Part shown: piece by piece, positions 1-10,500 of the stretch
Layout: each line of letters begins with the position of its first letter
Position numbering within the stretch: position 1 is the stretch's first letter
NCBI RefSeq assembly: GCF_900182635.1
Contig: NZ_FXTD01000007.1
Coordinates: 62,001-126,000 of the forward strand
DNA length: 64,000 bases
From: Halorubrum cibi
Lineage (GTDB): Archaea > Halobacteriota > Halobacteria > Halobacteriales > Haloferacaceae
Direction of reading: 5' to 3'
Translations under genes and position numbers: made by a program
The notes under the pieces: generated by a model
Database searches by the model: none
The model's input: only the letters and a program-made list of their open reading frames with translations
Told to the model about the DNA's origin: nothing

Positions 1-1
1 G

Positions 2-1147
2 GTCGGTGCGCTCGCAGCGTATCGATTCCTCGGGGGGAGTTCGGACGGGACGGCTTCGGGATCGGATCCGGGATCCCAGTCGAGACGATCGTCGGCAACC
101 GATTCGGCGAACTCGGCAGGTGCCACGGACACCGTCGAACCGGAGGATCGAACTCCCGAAAGCGACAGGACGGAGGGCGCAGACACCGATGCCGAACCGG
201 CGTCGTCCGCGTCAACGGGTTCCTCCTCGACCGCGTCCGCGAGCGGTTCGACCGAGTCGAAAGCCGACACGGAATCCGGCGAGGACGTCGAGTCCGGAGG
301 CCGGGACGGAGCCGAGGACGTGAGCGAATCCGTGGGTGGCGTCGATACCGACGGTGCGGACGGGAGCGCGTTGCTCGCGGGGGTGAACGAACTCTCGTCG
401 ATCGAACCGATCGGGTCGGTCGGGCCGCTCGCCGCGTACGCCGTCACCGACGAACGGATCGACGGCGGCGACGGACGGGTTCTGGCGCTTCCGGACGCCG
501 CGGGGGAGGAGGACCTCGCGGGTCGGTTCAGTTCCGTCGCCACCGACTGGGGCAGCGTCAGCCACTACGACGGGATCGCCACGGTGTACGGGTTGGGAAC
601 CGAGCCGTACCCGTGGGTGCTCACCGACCCGATCGAGGACGCCCCAACGCTCGGCGAGCACCTCGACGACCCGCCGACCGACCCCGCGGCCCGGCTGTCG
701 CCGGTCGTCGACGCCGCCGAGGCGATGTCGCAGGCCAGCCGGTACACGGTCAGACACTACTACCTCTCGCCGGAGACGGTCCGCGTCGTCGGATCGGGTG
801 CGGAGCCGACCGGGATCGTCGACGACTGGGGGATCGGTTCGGTGCCGGACACGCCCGAACACGGCACGCGTGCGGCCTCGCCGTACACCGCGCCCGAACA
901 GCTCCCCGACTCCGAGGAGCCGCTCTGGCGGGGGAAACCCGACACGTACGCGCTCGGCGCGCTCGCGTACCACGCCGCGACGGGGAGCCCGCCCGCGGAC
1001 CACCGTCCCACGAAGCCGAGCGAACACGCCGGCGTCCCGTCGTCGATCGACCGCCCGATAACTCGCGCCATCGACCCGGACCCCGACGAGCGGTACGACT
1101 CGATCGGCGAGTTCGCGCGAGTCCTCAGGCTGGCGGTCTTCGACTGA
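2..1147 (+). CDS. Membrane-linked pseudokinase, 5' end outside window
   Basis: The reading frame is open from the left edge, so the true start lies outside. The first visible residues (VGALAAYRFLGG) look like the end of a membrane segment. About 95 residues of Ser/Thr/Asp/Glu-rich linker follow, then a protein-kinase-like domain over the last 260 residues. The kinase fold is suggested by DDWG where DFG is expected and by YTAPEQ where the APE motif is expected. The HRD loop position reads YYLSPE, with no catalytic Asp, so the protein is probably an inactive pseudokinase or binding module. It is on the opposite strand from the pseudokinase at 1951-4137 but is clearly related to its kinase part. 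It probably belongs to the same membrane system. Partner and substrate are unknown. Confidence 0.75.
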   Translation, partial: VGALAAYRFLGGSSDGTASGSDPGSQSRRSSATDSANSAGATDTVEPEDRTPESDRTEGADTDAEPASSASTGSSSTASASGSTESKADTESGEDVESGGRDGAEDVSESVGGVDTDGADGSALLAGVNELSSIEPIGSVGPLAAYAVTDERIDGGDGRVLALPDAAGEEDLAGRFSSVATDWGSVSHYDGIATVYGLGTEPYPWVLTDPIEDAPTLGEHLDDPPTDPAARLSPVVDAAEAMSQASRYTVRHYYLSPETVRVVGSGAEPTGIVDDWGIGSVPDTPEHGTRAASPYTAPEQLPDSEEPLWRGKPDTYALGALAYHAATGSPPADHRPTKPSEHAGVPSSIDRPITRAIDPDPDERYDSIGEFARVLRLAVFD

Positions 1148-1260
1148 ACGACCGCCGTACGTCGACGGCACGGTCTCCGGCGGGTTCGATTTGATATCGG
1201 TATCGATATCGAGAATAGATGGAAAAATGATATATCTGGCGGCGGAAAAGGTGTCTCCGT

Positions 1261-1938
1261 ATGCCATCACGTCGTCGATTTCTGGTTGCGGGGGCCACGG
1301 CGGGGACGATCGCCCTCAGCGGGTGTACCGATGCTGTCGAGATCGCGACCCAAGAAGAGATCGAGCGGTCCGCGGAGCCAGCCGAGCCGGCCGAATCGAG
1401 CGTCGAGGAGACCGGCTTCGAGGAGGTTCGAAACGAGACGATCGTCGTCGAGGAGGAGTTCGAGGAGTTCGGCCAGCGTCGCGAGTTCACCGCGCGCACC
1501 GAGGTCCGTGCGTATCTCCGGGAGATACGATCCGACCTGACCGGCCAGGAGCAGTCGGTGTTCGCCGTCGTGAGCACGCCCGGCGTCTCCGCGGCCGGCC
1601 AACAGCTCAGCCCGCTCGCGAACATGGACGAGGAGGAGCTGATCGACGAGGCGCGCGACGAGATCAGCGCCGAGTACGAGGGCGAGATCCGCGACCCCGA
1701 ACTCGACGAGACGATCGAACAGGAGGTGTTCGGCGAGACCACCGAGGTGAGCGTCTACGAAGCGACAGTGATCCTCCCCGACGGCACCGAGGAGCGGGGA
1801 TACATCCACCTCACGATCGTCGAGCGCGGCGAGGACGTGGTCCTCGTCGCCGGCGCGTACCCCGCCGAGGTCGAGGGGGAACGCGAGCGGATCGAGCGGC
1901 TGTTCGAGTCGCTGGAGGTCGAAGAGTCGGGAGAGTGA
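1261..1938 (+). CDS. Tat-exported lipoprotein of a haloarchaeal family
   Basis: A 225-residue protein that begins with a twin-arginine signal (SRRRFLVAG) followed by a lipobox LSGC with Cys22. This is the usual haloarchaeal arrangement for a lipid-anchored protein exported folded by the Tat pathway to the outer face of the membrane. The mature part is highly acidic and has no recognisable catalytic motif. Its length and layout resemble haloarchaeal lipoproteins of unknown function (DUF6517-like; this is from memory and not searched). It sits between two pseudokinase genes, facing the operon on the minus strand, so it may be a surface partner of that system, but adjacency is the only evidence for this. 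Confidence 0.7.
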   Translation: MPSRRRFLVAGATAGTIALSGCTDAVEIATQEEIERSAEPAEPAESSVEETGFEEVRNETIVVEEEFEEFGQRREFTARTEVRAYLREIRSDLTGQEQSVFAVVSTPGVSAAGQQLSPLANMDEEELIDEARDEISAEYEGEIRDPELDETIEQEVFGETTEVSVYEATVILPDGTEERGYIHLTIVERGEDVVLVAGAYPAEVEGERERIERLFESLEVEESGE

Positions 1939-1950
1939 GAGGAGTGAGAG

Positions 1951-4137
1951 TTAGAAGTCGATGTTGATGTCCTGCGTCGTGGTTTCTCCCGAATCGACCT
2001 GAACCGTCACCTCTCGGCTTTGGTCGCTTCGCGTAGCGATCAGCGTGTACTCGCCGGGAGCGATGTTCTCGATCTGGTACTCTCCAGTGTCCGGATCAGA
2101 GCTCGTTTCCCGGACGAACTCTCCGTTCTGAAGCAGTTCGAGTTCGTAGCGAGCGGGAGTCCCGCTCGCATTGGTCGTCCCGTCAATCGTTCCGATTTCT
2201 TCAAGTTCGAAATCCCACGTGACGTCGGAGTCAACCGTCATCGAGTCCGTGACGGTCATGTAGCCGTCGGCACTGACTTCGAGATCATAGTCGCCCCCGG
2301 GCATGTTTTCGATCTCGTAGCCGCCGTCCGCGGCCGTCGGGGCACTCAGCACCTCTCCGTTCGTCAGCGTGACCGTCGCGCCATCGATGGGATCACCGTC
2401 CGAGTTGGTAACGCTCCCTGAGAACGTGAACGAAGCTTCCTCGAGTTCGATGGTGGTCTGCTCGCCGAACGACTCGATTAAGCGGTTGACCGACTCGTAA
2501 TCGTCTTCCGCCGTCACGGTGTAGCTTTCCTCGAGGTCGTCGACGGTGAACTCGTATCTCCCGCCGGTCGTGGCGGCAACGGTCTCGTCGTTCTCGTCGA
2601 GCAGTCTGATCGTCGCGTCGGGTTCGTCACCGTTCGTGTCGACGACGATGCCGCTCACGGTCGCGCTCGTCGGGCTGATCTCGACCTCGCCGGTCTCGTC
2701 CTCGCCGACTTCGACCTCCTCCATGCCGTACGCGAAGACGTCGGTCTCGGCGGCAGTGACCTCGTAAGTCCCTGTCGGGACGTTCTCGAGAGTGAACGTC
2801 CCGCCGTCGGTCGTCGTCGTATGCGTCGGCCCGTCGGCCGTGTTCCCGTCCGCGTCGGCGATCCGTTCCGCGGTCACCTCGACGGACGAACCGATCGGCT
2901 CTCCGTTCGCGTCGACCACGCTCCCGCTGATTGAGACGGTGGCGAGAGTTCCGCTCGTGGCCGCTCCGGGGTCGACGCCCCCGCCGCCGATCAGCCCGAG
3001 TGCGGACGTGCCGAAGAACCCGCCGATCAACACGACCAATACGACCACTCCGATAGCGACGTACTTGCCAGCCGTTCTCCAGGACGTGGTACTACTGGTA
3101 TCTCTGGCTACGTCCTCGCTCGTCTCGGTCGGATCCGAAGTCTCCTCGGCGTCGATTGACTCCTCACCATCGGAATCGTCATCGTCGACCGATCTCGGTT
3201 CACTCTCGTCGTCCGATCCTTCTTCTGAGGATCCCTCTACATCGTCGACATTCTCCTCGTCTCCGCCCTTTTCAATATCCTCGACATCCAGCGGCGGGAG
3301 CCCGGAAACGACACGCTCCTCCGGGGAAACTCTCGGCCGCGCGTCGATCAGATCACGGCGGAACTGATAGGCGCCACCCTGCCGATCGTCCGGATCGAGT
3401 GCCATCGCATCAGACAGGACCCGCCGGAAGTCCTCCGAGACCTCCGGCGGGTCGTCTCCGACCCCGTTTCGGATCGCCTCCGCGAGGGATCGATCCGCGT
3501 CGACGAACGGCGGCGATCCGGAGAGAAGGTGGTAGCCGAGCGCGCCGAGCCGGTACACGTCGGTTTGTTGCCCGGCGTGGTTCCCGTCGTCGAGCTGTTC
3601 GGGGGCCGTATACGGCGTGACCGGCGGATCGGACACGAGGCCGCTGATACCCCAGTCGCCCACGACCGCGGTCGGACCGTCCGGTCCGTCGCGGAACACG
3701 ACCGCTTCGGGACCGATCCGGAGGTGGTACGGCGTCGATCCGTACCGGCCGTAGTTCCGAATCGCCTCACAGACGTCTCCAAGGAGGTCGGCACGCGTCG
3801 CGAGGTCACACTCGAGCGCGATCTCGACGCTGTCGCCGCTCGCGAGCGTCTCGAGTTCGCCGGGGGCGTACTCGACGGCGACCCACGGCTCGGGATCGGT
3901 GCCCCAGTCGGCGAGCGTTCTGACGGTCTCGCGACCGGAGACGTTCCGCCACTGTGCCGCGAGGGAGTCGAACCGGTCGTACTCGTCCTCCGGAAGCTCT
4001 CCGTGAAGCGACCTCACGGCGACCGCGTCGCCGTCGGCGGTTCGTCCGTCGAACGTCTCCCAGTGTGTTCCCGCTCCGACCCGCTCACCGACGGTGATCG
4101 TCAGATCGGTGCCGGTGAGGGTTCGATCGGAGAGCAT
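1951..4137 (-). CDS. Pseudokinase with one membrane segment and Ig-like repeats
   Basis: A 728-residue protein. Residues 1-270 are kinase-like: a glycine-rich loop (GERVGAGTHWETF), VAVRSL where the VAIK lysine should be, HLRIGPE in place of HRDLKPE, GDWG in place of DFG, and YTAPEQ. Lys and the catalytic Asp are both missing, so phosphotransfer is unlikely. A very acidic linker follows, then one membrane helix near residue 365-395. Four carboxypeptidase-regulatory-like (Ig-like) repeats make up the C-terminal 330 residues, marked by recurring G-V-D-x-NG patterns. The helix and repeats are nearly the same as in the gene at 4171-6099. This is the last gene of a four-gene operon, 33 bases downstream of its neighbour. 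By topology it joins a cytoplasmic kinase-like head to extracellular repeats. Confidence 0.8.
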   Translation of the reverse strand: MLSDRTLTGTDLTITVGERVGAGTHWETFDGRTADGDAVAVRSLHGELPEDEYDRFDSLAAQWRNVSGRETVRTLADWGTDPEPWVAVEYAPGELETLASGDSVEIALECDLATRADLLGDVCEAIRNYGRYGSTPYHLRIGPEAVVFRDGPDGPTAVVGDWGISGLVSDPPVTPYTAPEQLDDGNHAGQQTDVYRLGALGYHLLSGSPPFVDADRSLAEAIRNGVGDDPPEVSEDFRRVLSDAMALDPDDRQGGAYQFRRDLIDARPRVSPEERVVSGLPPLDVEDIEKGGDEENVDDVEGSSEEGSDDESEPRSVDDDDSDGEESIDAEETSDPTETSEDVARDTSSTTSWRTAGKYVAIGVVVLVVLIGGFFGTSALGLIGGGGVDPGAATSGTLATVSISGSVVDANGEPIGSSVEVTAERIADADGNTADGPTHTTTTDGGTFTLENVPTGTYEVTAAETDVFAYGMEEVEVGEDETGEVEISPTSATVSGIVVDTNGDEPDATIRLLDENDETVAATTGGRYEFTVDDLEESYTVTAEDDYESVNRLIESFGEQTTIELEEASFTFSGSVTNSDGDPIDGATVTLTNGEVLSAPTAADGGYEIENMPGGDYDLEVSADGYMTVTDSMTVDSDVTWDFELEEIGTIDGTTNASGTPARYELELLQNGEFVRETSSDPDTGEYQIENIAPGEYTLIATRSDQSREVTVQVDSGETTTQDINIDF

Positions 4138-4170
4138 CGAGGAGGATCGGGAGACTCGGGAGAGTGAGAG

Positions 4171-6099
4171 TTAGAAGTCGATGTTGATGTCCTGCGTCGT
4201 GGTCTCTCCCGAGTTGACTTGAACCGTTACCTCTCGACTTTCACCGCTTCGCGTAGCGATTAGCGTGTACTCGCCGGGATCGAGCCCTTCGATCAGGTAC
4301 TCTCCGGTGTCCTGATCGGAACTCGTCTCCCGGAGGGTCTCCCCGTCCTGAAGCAGTTCGAGTTCGTAGCGAGCGGGACTCCCGCTCGCATTGGTCGTCC
4401 CGTCGATCGCTCCGTTCTCCTCGAGGTCGAAGTCCCGCGTGACGTCGTCGTCGCCGGTGACCGTCTCCGTGACCGTCGTGTAGCCGTCACGGGTGACCTC
4501 GATCTGGTGTTCGCCGGCGGGGATCCCCTCGATCTCGTAGGCGCCGCCCGCGGGCGTCGTATCGGAGAATCCGTCCGCGGTCGTCACCGTGACGGACGCG
4601 GCGTCGAGTTCGTTGTCGTTCGAATCGGTCACGGTTCCGGAGAGCGTGAACGTGCTCTCCTCAAGCGTGATCGAGCCCTGGTCGCCGAACGACTCGACGG
4701 GTCGGCTGACCGACTCGTGGCCGTCGGCTTCGGCGGTCAGGCTGTAGCTTCCGCTGGGTTCCGCGACGGAGAACTCGTAGCTTCCGCCGGTCGCGCTGTT
4801 GACGGTCTCGTTGTTCCCGTCGAGGAGTTCGACCGTCGCGTCGAGCTCCTCGCCGTTCGCGTCGACGACGGTTCCGCTCACGGTCGCGCTGGTCGGCGCG
4901 AGTTCGACCTCGTCGGTTCCGTTCTCGGTGACTTCGACCTCCTCGCTGCCGTACTCGAAGACGTCGGTCGACCCGGCGGTGATCTCGTACGTTCCGGTCG
5001 AGACGTTCTCGAGGGTGAACGTTCCGCCCTCCGCCGTCGTCGTGTTCGTCGGTCCGTCGGTCTCGTTCCCCTCCGCGTCGGCGATCCGTTCGGCGGTCAC
5101 CTCGACGGACGACCCGATCGGCTCCCCGCTGGCGTCGACGACGGTCCCGTTGATCGATGCGAGGGCCGCGTCCGTCCCGTTTGCCGGGCCGGCGTCGCCG
5201 CCCCCGCCGCCGATCAGGCCGAAGTAGGTCGCGCCGAAGAACCCGCCGATCAACACGATCAACACGATCGCGCCGATGGCGACGTACTTGCCGATCTCCG
5301 CCATGTCGAGGTCCCGCGAGGAGCCCGAACTCGAGAGCCGATCGGCCGTGGAGCCGCCCGAGCTCGGGGCACTCAACGCCGGGACGCGCTGGCTGACCCG
5401 CCGCCGGATCTCCGAACTCGAGAGGCCGTGCTCCCGCGAGAGCGTCTGGACCGACTCGTTGATCGAGGCGATCTCCTCGTCGATGAGCCGGCTGCGCATC
5501 GACTCCTTCGTCGACTCCCACCGAGACTCGGTGTCGCCGATCGGAACGACGCCGCTCGAGCCGTTCGGGGCGACCACCAGGTCGAAGTCCGACAGCGCGT
5601 TCGACTCCGGCGAGTCCGCGACGGCGGCGCGGTTGTACGTGCCCATGAACTCGTTGACGAGCCCGAGCGCGCTCTCGGCGTCGCGCACGCTGACGGTCCC
5701 GCCCTGCCGCGAGCCGATCAGCTCCTCGAGTATCGCGCGGTCCTGGTCGGATCCCGGCATCGAGGTGTTTCCGGCGTCGATCGCCCGGAAGACGCTCATG
5801 TCGTCTGCGGAGTCGTCTATCGTGTACCCCCACTCGGTCTCGATCCGGTCTCTCAGCGCGTCGATGAATTCGCGCATCGCCCCGTCCCGCGTCGTGTACA
5901 CGGCGTAGAACTGCTCGGTTCGGGCGTTCCGGGTCTCACGCGCCCGGAAGAACATCGTGAACTTACGCTCGCGGCCGGACTCGATCGTGAGTCTGACCCC
6001 GTCGTAAAACAGGTCTTTCACCCGTTCGTTCGACCGGCCGCCGCCGCCCGTCGGCGAGTGTTCGTTCCCTTTCGTGTCGTATACGCGTAGTGATGGCAT
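4171..6099 (-). CDS. Single-pass membrane protein with C-terminal Ig-like repeats
   Basis: A 642-residue protein. The N-terminal 260 residues match no family that I recognise: a basic stretch with RERKFTMFFRARE, then a helical acidic region and a Ser-rich linker. A strong membrane helix (near residue 268-300) ends in a glycine run. Then come four carboxypeptidase-regulatory-like repeats that closely match those of the gene downstream, down to the shared last residues TTTQDINIDF. The gene starts 6 bases after the membrane GTPase ends, so the two are almost surely co-transcribed. A likely role is a transmembrane connector between the cytoplasmic GTPase/tubulin-like proteins and the cell surface. 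This is inferred from topology and operon position. Confidence 0.8.
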   Translation of the reverse strand: MPSLRVYDTKGNEHSPTGGGGRSNERVKDLFYDGVRLTIESGRERKFTMFFRARETRNARTEQFYAVYTTRDGAMREFIDALRDRIETEWGYTIDDSADDMSVFRAIDAGNTSMPGSDQDRAILEELIGSRQGGTVSVRDAESALGLVNEFMGTYNRAAVADSPESNALSDFDLVVAPNGSSGVVPIGDTESRWESTKESMRSRLIDEEIASINESVQTLSREHGLSSSEIRRRVSQRVPALSAPSSGGSTADRLSSSGSSRDLDMAEIGKYVAIGAIVLIVLIGGFFGATYFGLIGGGGGDAGPANGTDAALASINGTVVDASGEPIGSSVEVTAERIADAEGNETDGPTNTTTAEGGTFTLENVSTGTYEITAGSTDVFEYGSEEVEVTENGTDEVELAPTSATVSGTVVDANGEELDATVELLDGNNETVNSATGGSYEFSVAEPSGSYSLTAEADGHESVSRPVESFGDQGSITLEESTFTLSGTVTDSNDNELDAASVTVTTADGFSDTTPAGGAYEIEGIPAGEHQIEVTRDGYTTVTETVTGDDDVTRDFDLEENGAIDGTTNASGSPARYELELLQDGETLRETSSDQDTGEYLIEGLDPGEYTLIATRSGESREVTVQVNSGETTTQDINIDF

Positions 6100-6105
6100 C
6101 CGTGA

Positions 6106-7548
6106 TCACCCCATCTTATCGAGGAGTTCGTCGAACCCGACGGTCATGACGTTCCCGTTGCGATCCCGCATCGGGACGCGTTCGCCGTTCTCGTCGGTCG
6201 TCGTCTGGTAGTACACCGGGTGGATCTTCGACCCGGAGGTGTCCTGTACGAGCGTCCGAACCGTCTGGTTGTTCTCGATCAGCGTCTCGCTGACGAACTC
6301 CTGGAACTCGTCGAAGTACTGGTGTGCCTCGAGCGCCTGCTTGTCGCGGAACTCCTCGGCGAGGATGTCACACTTCGTCGCGACCAACAGCACGTCCTTG
6401 TTCGAGGCGACGTCCAGAATGTCGAAGTACGGCTCGATCTCCAGCGGCTCGTTGTTGTGGTACCGCTCGACGTCGATTATCAGGATCAGCGTGTTGGCGT
6501 CTCGAACCCGCTGGGCGAGCAGCCGAAGCGTCGAGTTGTCGATCTCGTCGTCCGGGCTCATCAGCGCGTTCGGCAGGCGTTCGAGGTACTCGCCCGCGTA
6601 ATCGAGGCTCGACAGCTCGATGTTCTTCGGGAACACCCGGCCGTCGACGAAGTTGAACTTCAGGTCCTCGACGTCGGTCTGGCCGGTCGCGTCGAGCTTC
6701 CAGCCGGTGTCCTTCGACGCCGCGTCGAGCGACCCGACCAACTCCATGAGGTCGCTGCTCGGGTTCAACGGCGTGTCGGCCTCCCGACCGACCGCGTCGT
6801 CGAGCGCGGCCAGGTACTTCCCGACGAGGAAGAGCGACTTCCCCGACCCCTGCGGGCCCAACACGAAGAAGTTCTCGGAGGCGTCGTAGGTCACGAATCG
6901 ACGCAGCGTGACCACGAACACCGCCGCCATGAGCGTGTTCACGCCGATACTGGACCACTCGACGCTCAGGTTCGGACTCGGCGGCACGATCTGAACGGTC
7001 TCCGCCGAGACCTGGAGGAACTGCGGGAAGTTGACGTGGAACTCGATCAGCCCGCCGACGACGATTGCGCTGATCAGGTAGAACAGGATCGTCGCCGACC
7101 GGCGGAATTCGAGGGCCGTCGCCGTCCGAACCTCGAGGAGTTTGGGGCCGCCGCCGACGAGCCCGCCGCCGACGAACCCTGCGAGGACCCACACGATGTT
7201 GGCTCCGAAGTCGATGTTCGGGATGAACAGCCCGATCGACAACAGCGCGACGAGCGCTGAGACGGTACCGAGACACAACAGGATCCCCTGGACCCGTTTC
7301 TTCGGGTCGAGGGTCACGAGGACCAACAACCCGAGGTAGAGCCCGAACATCAGCGCCGAGAACTGCTCGAGGGTGACGCCCACGAGCGGATTCAACGCGA
7401 GGATCGCCGGTCTGACGATGTCCGACGCCTGCCACGCCTCCCCGAGCGAGAGGAAGAGCGGCCCGGCGACGATCACCATCACCGCGAAGTACACGACGAG
7501 AAAGACCTTCTCGCCGTTCTCCTCGAGGAACTCACCGATCGCCGTCAT
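6106..7548 (-). CDS. Polytopic membrane protein with cytoplasmic GTPase domain
   Basis: A 480-residue protein with about six membrane helices (near 15-35, 62-80, 87-108, 117-135, 151-171 and 200-217) followed by a G domain. The P-loop is GPQGSGKS at 231-238, a DxxG-type switch is DYAG at 316-319, and TKCD at 391-394 replaces NKxD. This combination points to a GTPase related to small G proteins, not an AAA ATPase. It starts 7 bases after the tubulin-like gene. A distinct GTPase next to an FtsZ-like protein is a feature reported for a predicted prokaryotic membrane-remodelling system. Its biochemical activity is unknown. Confidence 0.85.
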   Translation of the reverse strand: MTAIGEFLEENGEKVFLVVYFAVMVIVAGPLFLSLGEAWQASDIVRPAILALNPLVGVTLEQFSALMFGLYLGLLVLVTLDPKKRVQGILLCLGTVSALVALLSIGLFIPNIDFGANIVWVLAGFVGGGLVGGGPKLLEVRTATALEFRRSATILFYLISAIVVGGLIEFHVNFPQFLQVSAETVQIVPPSPNLSVEWSSIGVNTLMAAVFVVTLRRFVTYDASENFFVLGPQGSGKSLFLVGKYLAALDDAVGREADTPLNPSSDLMELVGSLDAASKDTGWKLDATGQTDVEDLKFNFVDGRVFPKNIELSSLDYAGEYLERLPNALMSPDDEIDNSTLRLLAQRVRDANTLILIIDVERYHNNEPLEIEPYFDILDVASNKDVLLVATKCDILAEEFRDKQALEAHQYFDEFQEFVSETLIENNQTVRTLVQDTSGSKIHPVYYQTTTDENGERVPMRDRNGNVMTVGFDELLDKMG

Positions 7549-7555
7549 CTATCGA

Positions 7556-10500
7556 TCACTCCCCCCCGTCGAGCGTTTCGGAGGGAGCATCGGTCTCCTC
7601 CGCCGCGTCGGTGAACGAGACGTCGTCGATGTGTTTCTCCAAGAGATCGCGTTTGATCTCTCCCTCGTCTCGGAGGAAGAACTGCGTGTCGTTGGGGTTC
7701 TCGAGGTTCAACACGTCGTTCCGGCGGACGTAGTACCCCTCGTCGAGGCCGTGGGTGTGGTGGACGAGGATGTCGGTGTCGTCGGACGCCTCCTTGGCCT
7801 GATACCCGGTCTGGTAGCCGTCGGCTTCGACCTCCGCGCGGAGGTTGTCCAGGAAGATCCCGTCGATGAAGATCCCCAGTCCGATGTCCCAGCTACCCCC
7901 GGCTTCGACCGGGAACGACGCGAAGTTCTCGCTTCCGGCACCCAGGTTGTACGCGCCCTGGAAGACGGGTTTGAGGTCGGCCACGTCGCCGATCTGGTTT
8001 ATCGCTCGGCTCATCACTCCGACGACGATGTTCATGTCGTTGTACCGGGAGCGGTCGCCGCTGATCCGGCGTTTCCGGATCCCGGTGTACTTCGGGTTGT
8101 GCGCGTTCTTCGCGAGCTCCTCGAGAGAGCCGCGGAGCCGCTGTTTCTCCGTCTCGTCGTCGAACAGCTTGCTCTCCGCGATGTCGGCGTCGTCCCTGAG
8201 CTGGAGGATGTCGTGCGGCTTGACGGTCTTGACGTAGTGGTACTGCTCGTCCTCCGTCGAGACGGAGGTCTCTCGGCTCTCGTTGTAGTTCTCCCGCAGG
8301 TTCCGGTAGCGGTTCTGCGAGTTAATGAACGCGTCTCGCGGGCCGTTGAGTTCCTCGAAGAGGCTGACCGTCCCCTCGTACAGCTCGGCTTTGTGTTCCG
8401 CGTCGTCGAGCTCCGACCGTAGCTCGTCACGCCGGCGTTCGATGTCGTCGGTCTCGACGACCTCGTCTTTGATCAGCTCCTCGAACTCGCGCGCGATCTC
8501 GGAGAAGCTCGCGCCCGAGTCGAGCTGGCGTTCGATCTCCTCGAGCGCGCGCGGACTGTCCGTCTCGAGTTCGGCGCGCGTCTCGGTGACGATGTCGCGG
8601 CGGCGGTCCTCGAGCTCCTCCTCTATCGTCCGCTGGAGGCTGCCGACGGAGTACTCCAGCTCGATCGACAACGAGTCCCCGGCGCGGGAGATCGTGAACA
8701 CCTCGTTGTCGTCGAGCTGGTTGCGCTTCATCCGGTAGTTCTTCTGGGCCTGTTTGCGCTCCTCCTCGCCGGACGTGTCCCACGGGAGGATGGACTCCAG
8801 AGTCCCCTCGTCCTGGTTCATCTGGAGGAACGCCTGTTTGGCGTCCGACAGGTCGGCCAGAGAGGCGTTGATCCGTCGTTCGGTGTCGGAGACGTTGATC
8901 CCGACGCGGTCGAACTCCTCGGAGAGCTCGTTGAGCGTGCTCCGGACCTGCCCGTCGCTCACCGCCTCGAGCTGGTCTTCGGTCTCGGCGTTTTTCACCT
9001 CGCGGCCGTACGTCTCGAGCGCCATCTCGAGCTCGTCACCCAGCCGTTCGGCGTCGATCGACCGACAGTCCTCGTACTCCTCGTAGATCGGCTGAACCGA
9101 CCGTTCCCACTCGTCGACGCGGCGATCCACCTCGTCCTGTTGCGAGCGTCGTCGCTCCTCTAACTCCTCGTCGGCGTCCTCGAGGTCGGACTGGAGCCGG
9201 TCTCGCCGCTCCGTGGCCTCCTCCAGTTTCGCCTCGAGCTGGTTGAGTCGGACGCCCGCGTTGATCCCCTCGTCCTCCAACGCGAGGAGGTAGCTGATCG
9301 TGCTCTCGACGCGGTTGTCGTCGACGGCGCGGAGCCGCACGAGCAGGTCCTTCCGGTGGGCGAGCCGGTTCAGCTCGTCGCGGATCACGTCGCCGAGCTG
9401 TTTGTCGATGCTGTCGACGAACTGCTCGCCGTCGCTGCTCACCTCGGCGGTGCCGGCGCGGATCGAGCCGCCGATCACCTCGATGAGCTCGACGATGTCC
9501 TCGGCCTCCATCTCCGCCTCCGAGACGATCTCGCGGTAGATCGAGACCGACTCGTAGTCGAGTTCGGTGAACAGATCGAGGTCGAGAAGCGACTTCACGT
9601 TGTTGAGCCGCGTCTCGAGGTCCGTCCGATCGGAGTCGTGAAGCTCGCCGTTCATGCCGTCGGGGCTCCACTCGCGCGAGAGGAACCGGTCGACGCCGGC
9701 GTAGATGTCCGCCTCCGCCTCGAGGGCGTCCTGTTTGGCGTTCAGGATGTCCTTCGTGACGGTCTTGGCGTCCTGGATCGCGTCGACGTTGTACCGGAGG
9801 ACCTGCGGGATCCCGATGATAAAGGGGGCGTAGGAGGGCGTGTCCGCGAACGGGTCCTCCATGTCCATCATGTTGTAGTAGGTCGCGATCAGGTAGATCG
9901 CGGCCCGGTCGAATTCCAGGAGCGCGTCGGAGCTCTGGAGGATGTTGGCCTTCTTCCCGCCGAACCCGGTGGGGTCGATCGGGATGAGGATCCGGTCTTT
10001 GAACAGATCCTCGTCCTGGAGGCTGAGGTACTCCAGCTCGGAGAGCGCGGCGTGTGCGTTCGCGTTCTCCGCGTCCCCCTCGTCGTCGTTCGGCAACACG
10101 CCGAACAGCGTGATCTCCGCGGTCCGCTGGGTGCGTTTGAGGTGTTTGACGAGGTCGATAAAGATCCCCGAGCCGGAGCCGCCGCCGAGCCCCGCGATGA
10201 CCGCGACCTTTCCGCGGCCCGGCAGGTCGATCGCCGTCCGCACGTCGTCGTCCTCGGCGTACGCCTTGTAGTAGAGTCCCTTCCCCAGTCCGCGCTTCCG
10301 GACGACGCCGGTGGCGAAGTCGAGGTTCTCATTGATGAACTCCGGCTGGAGCCACCAGTTCTCCTCCTCCATGCCGACCCCCGAGGCGATCCGCGGCACC
10401 GCCTCCTCGCCGATGAGGTCGTTCTGGTCGTGGAGCTGGATGTTCCGCGTGAGCGGGAGGTACTCGATGGTGATCTCCCCCGGCCGGCCGGTGTGTTCCG

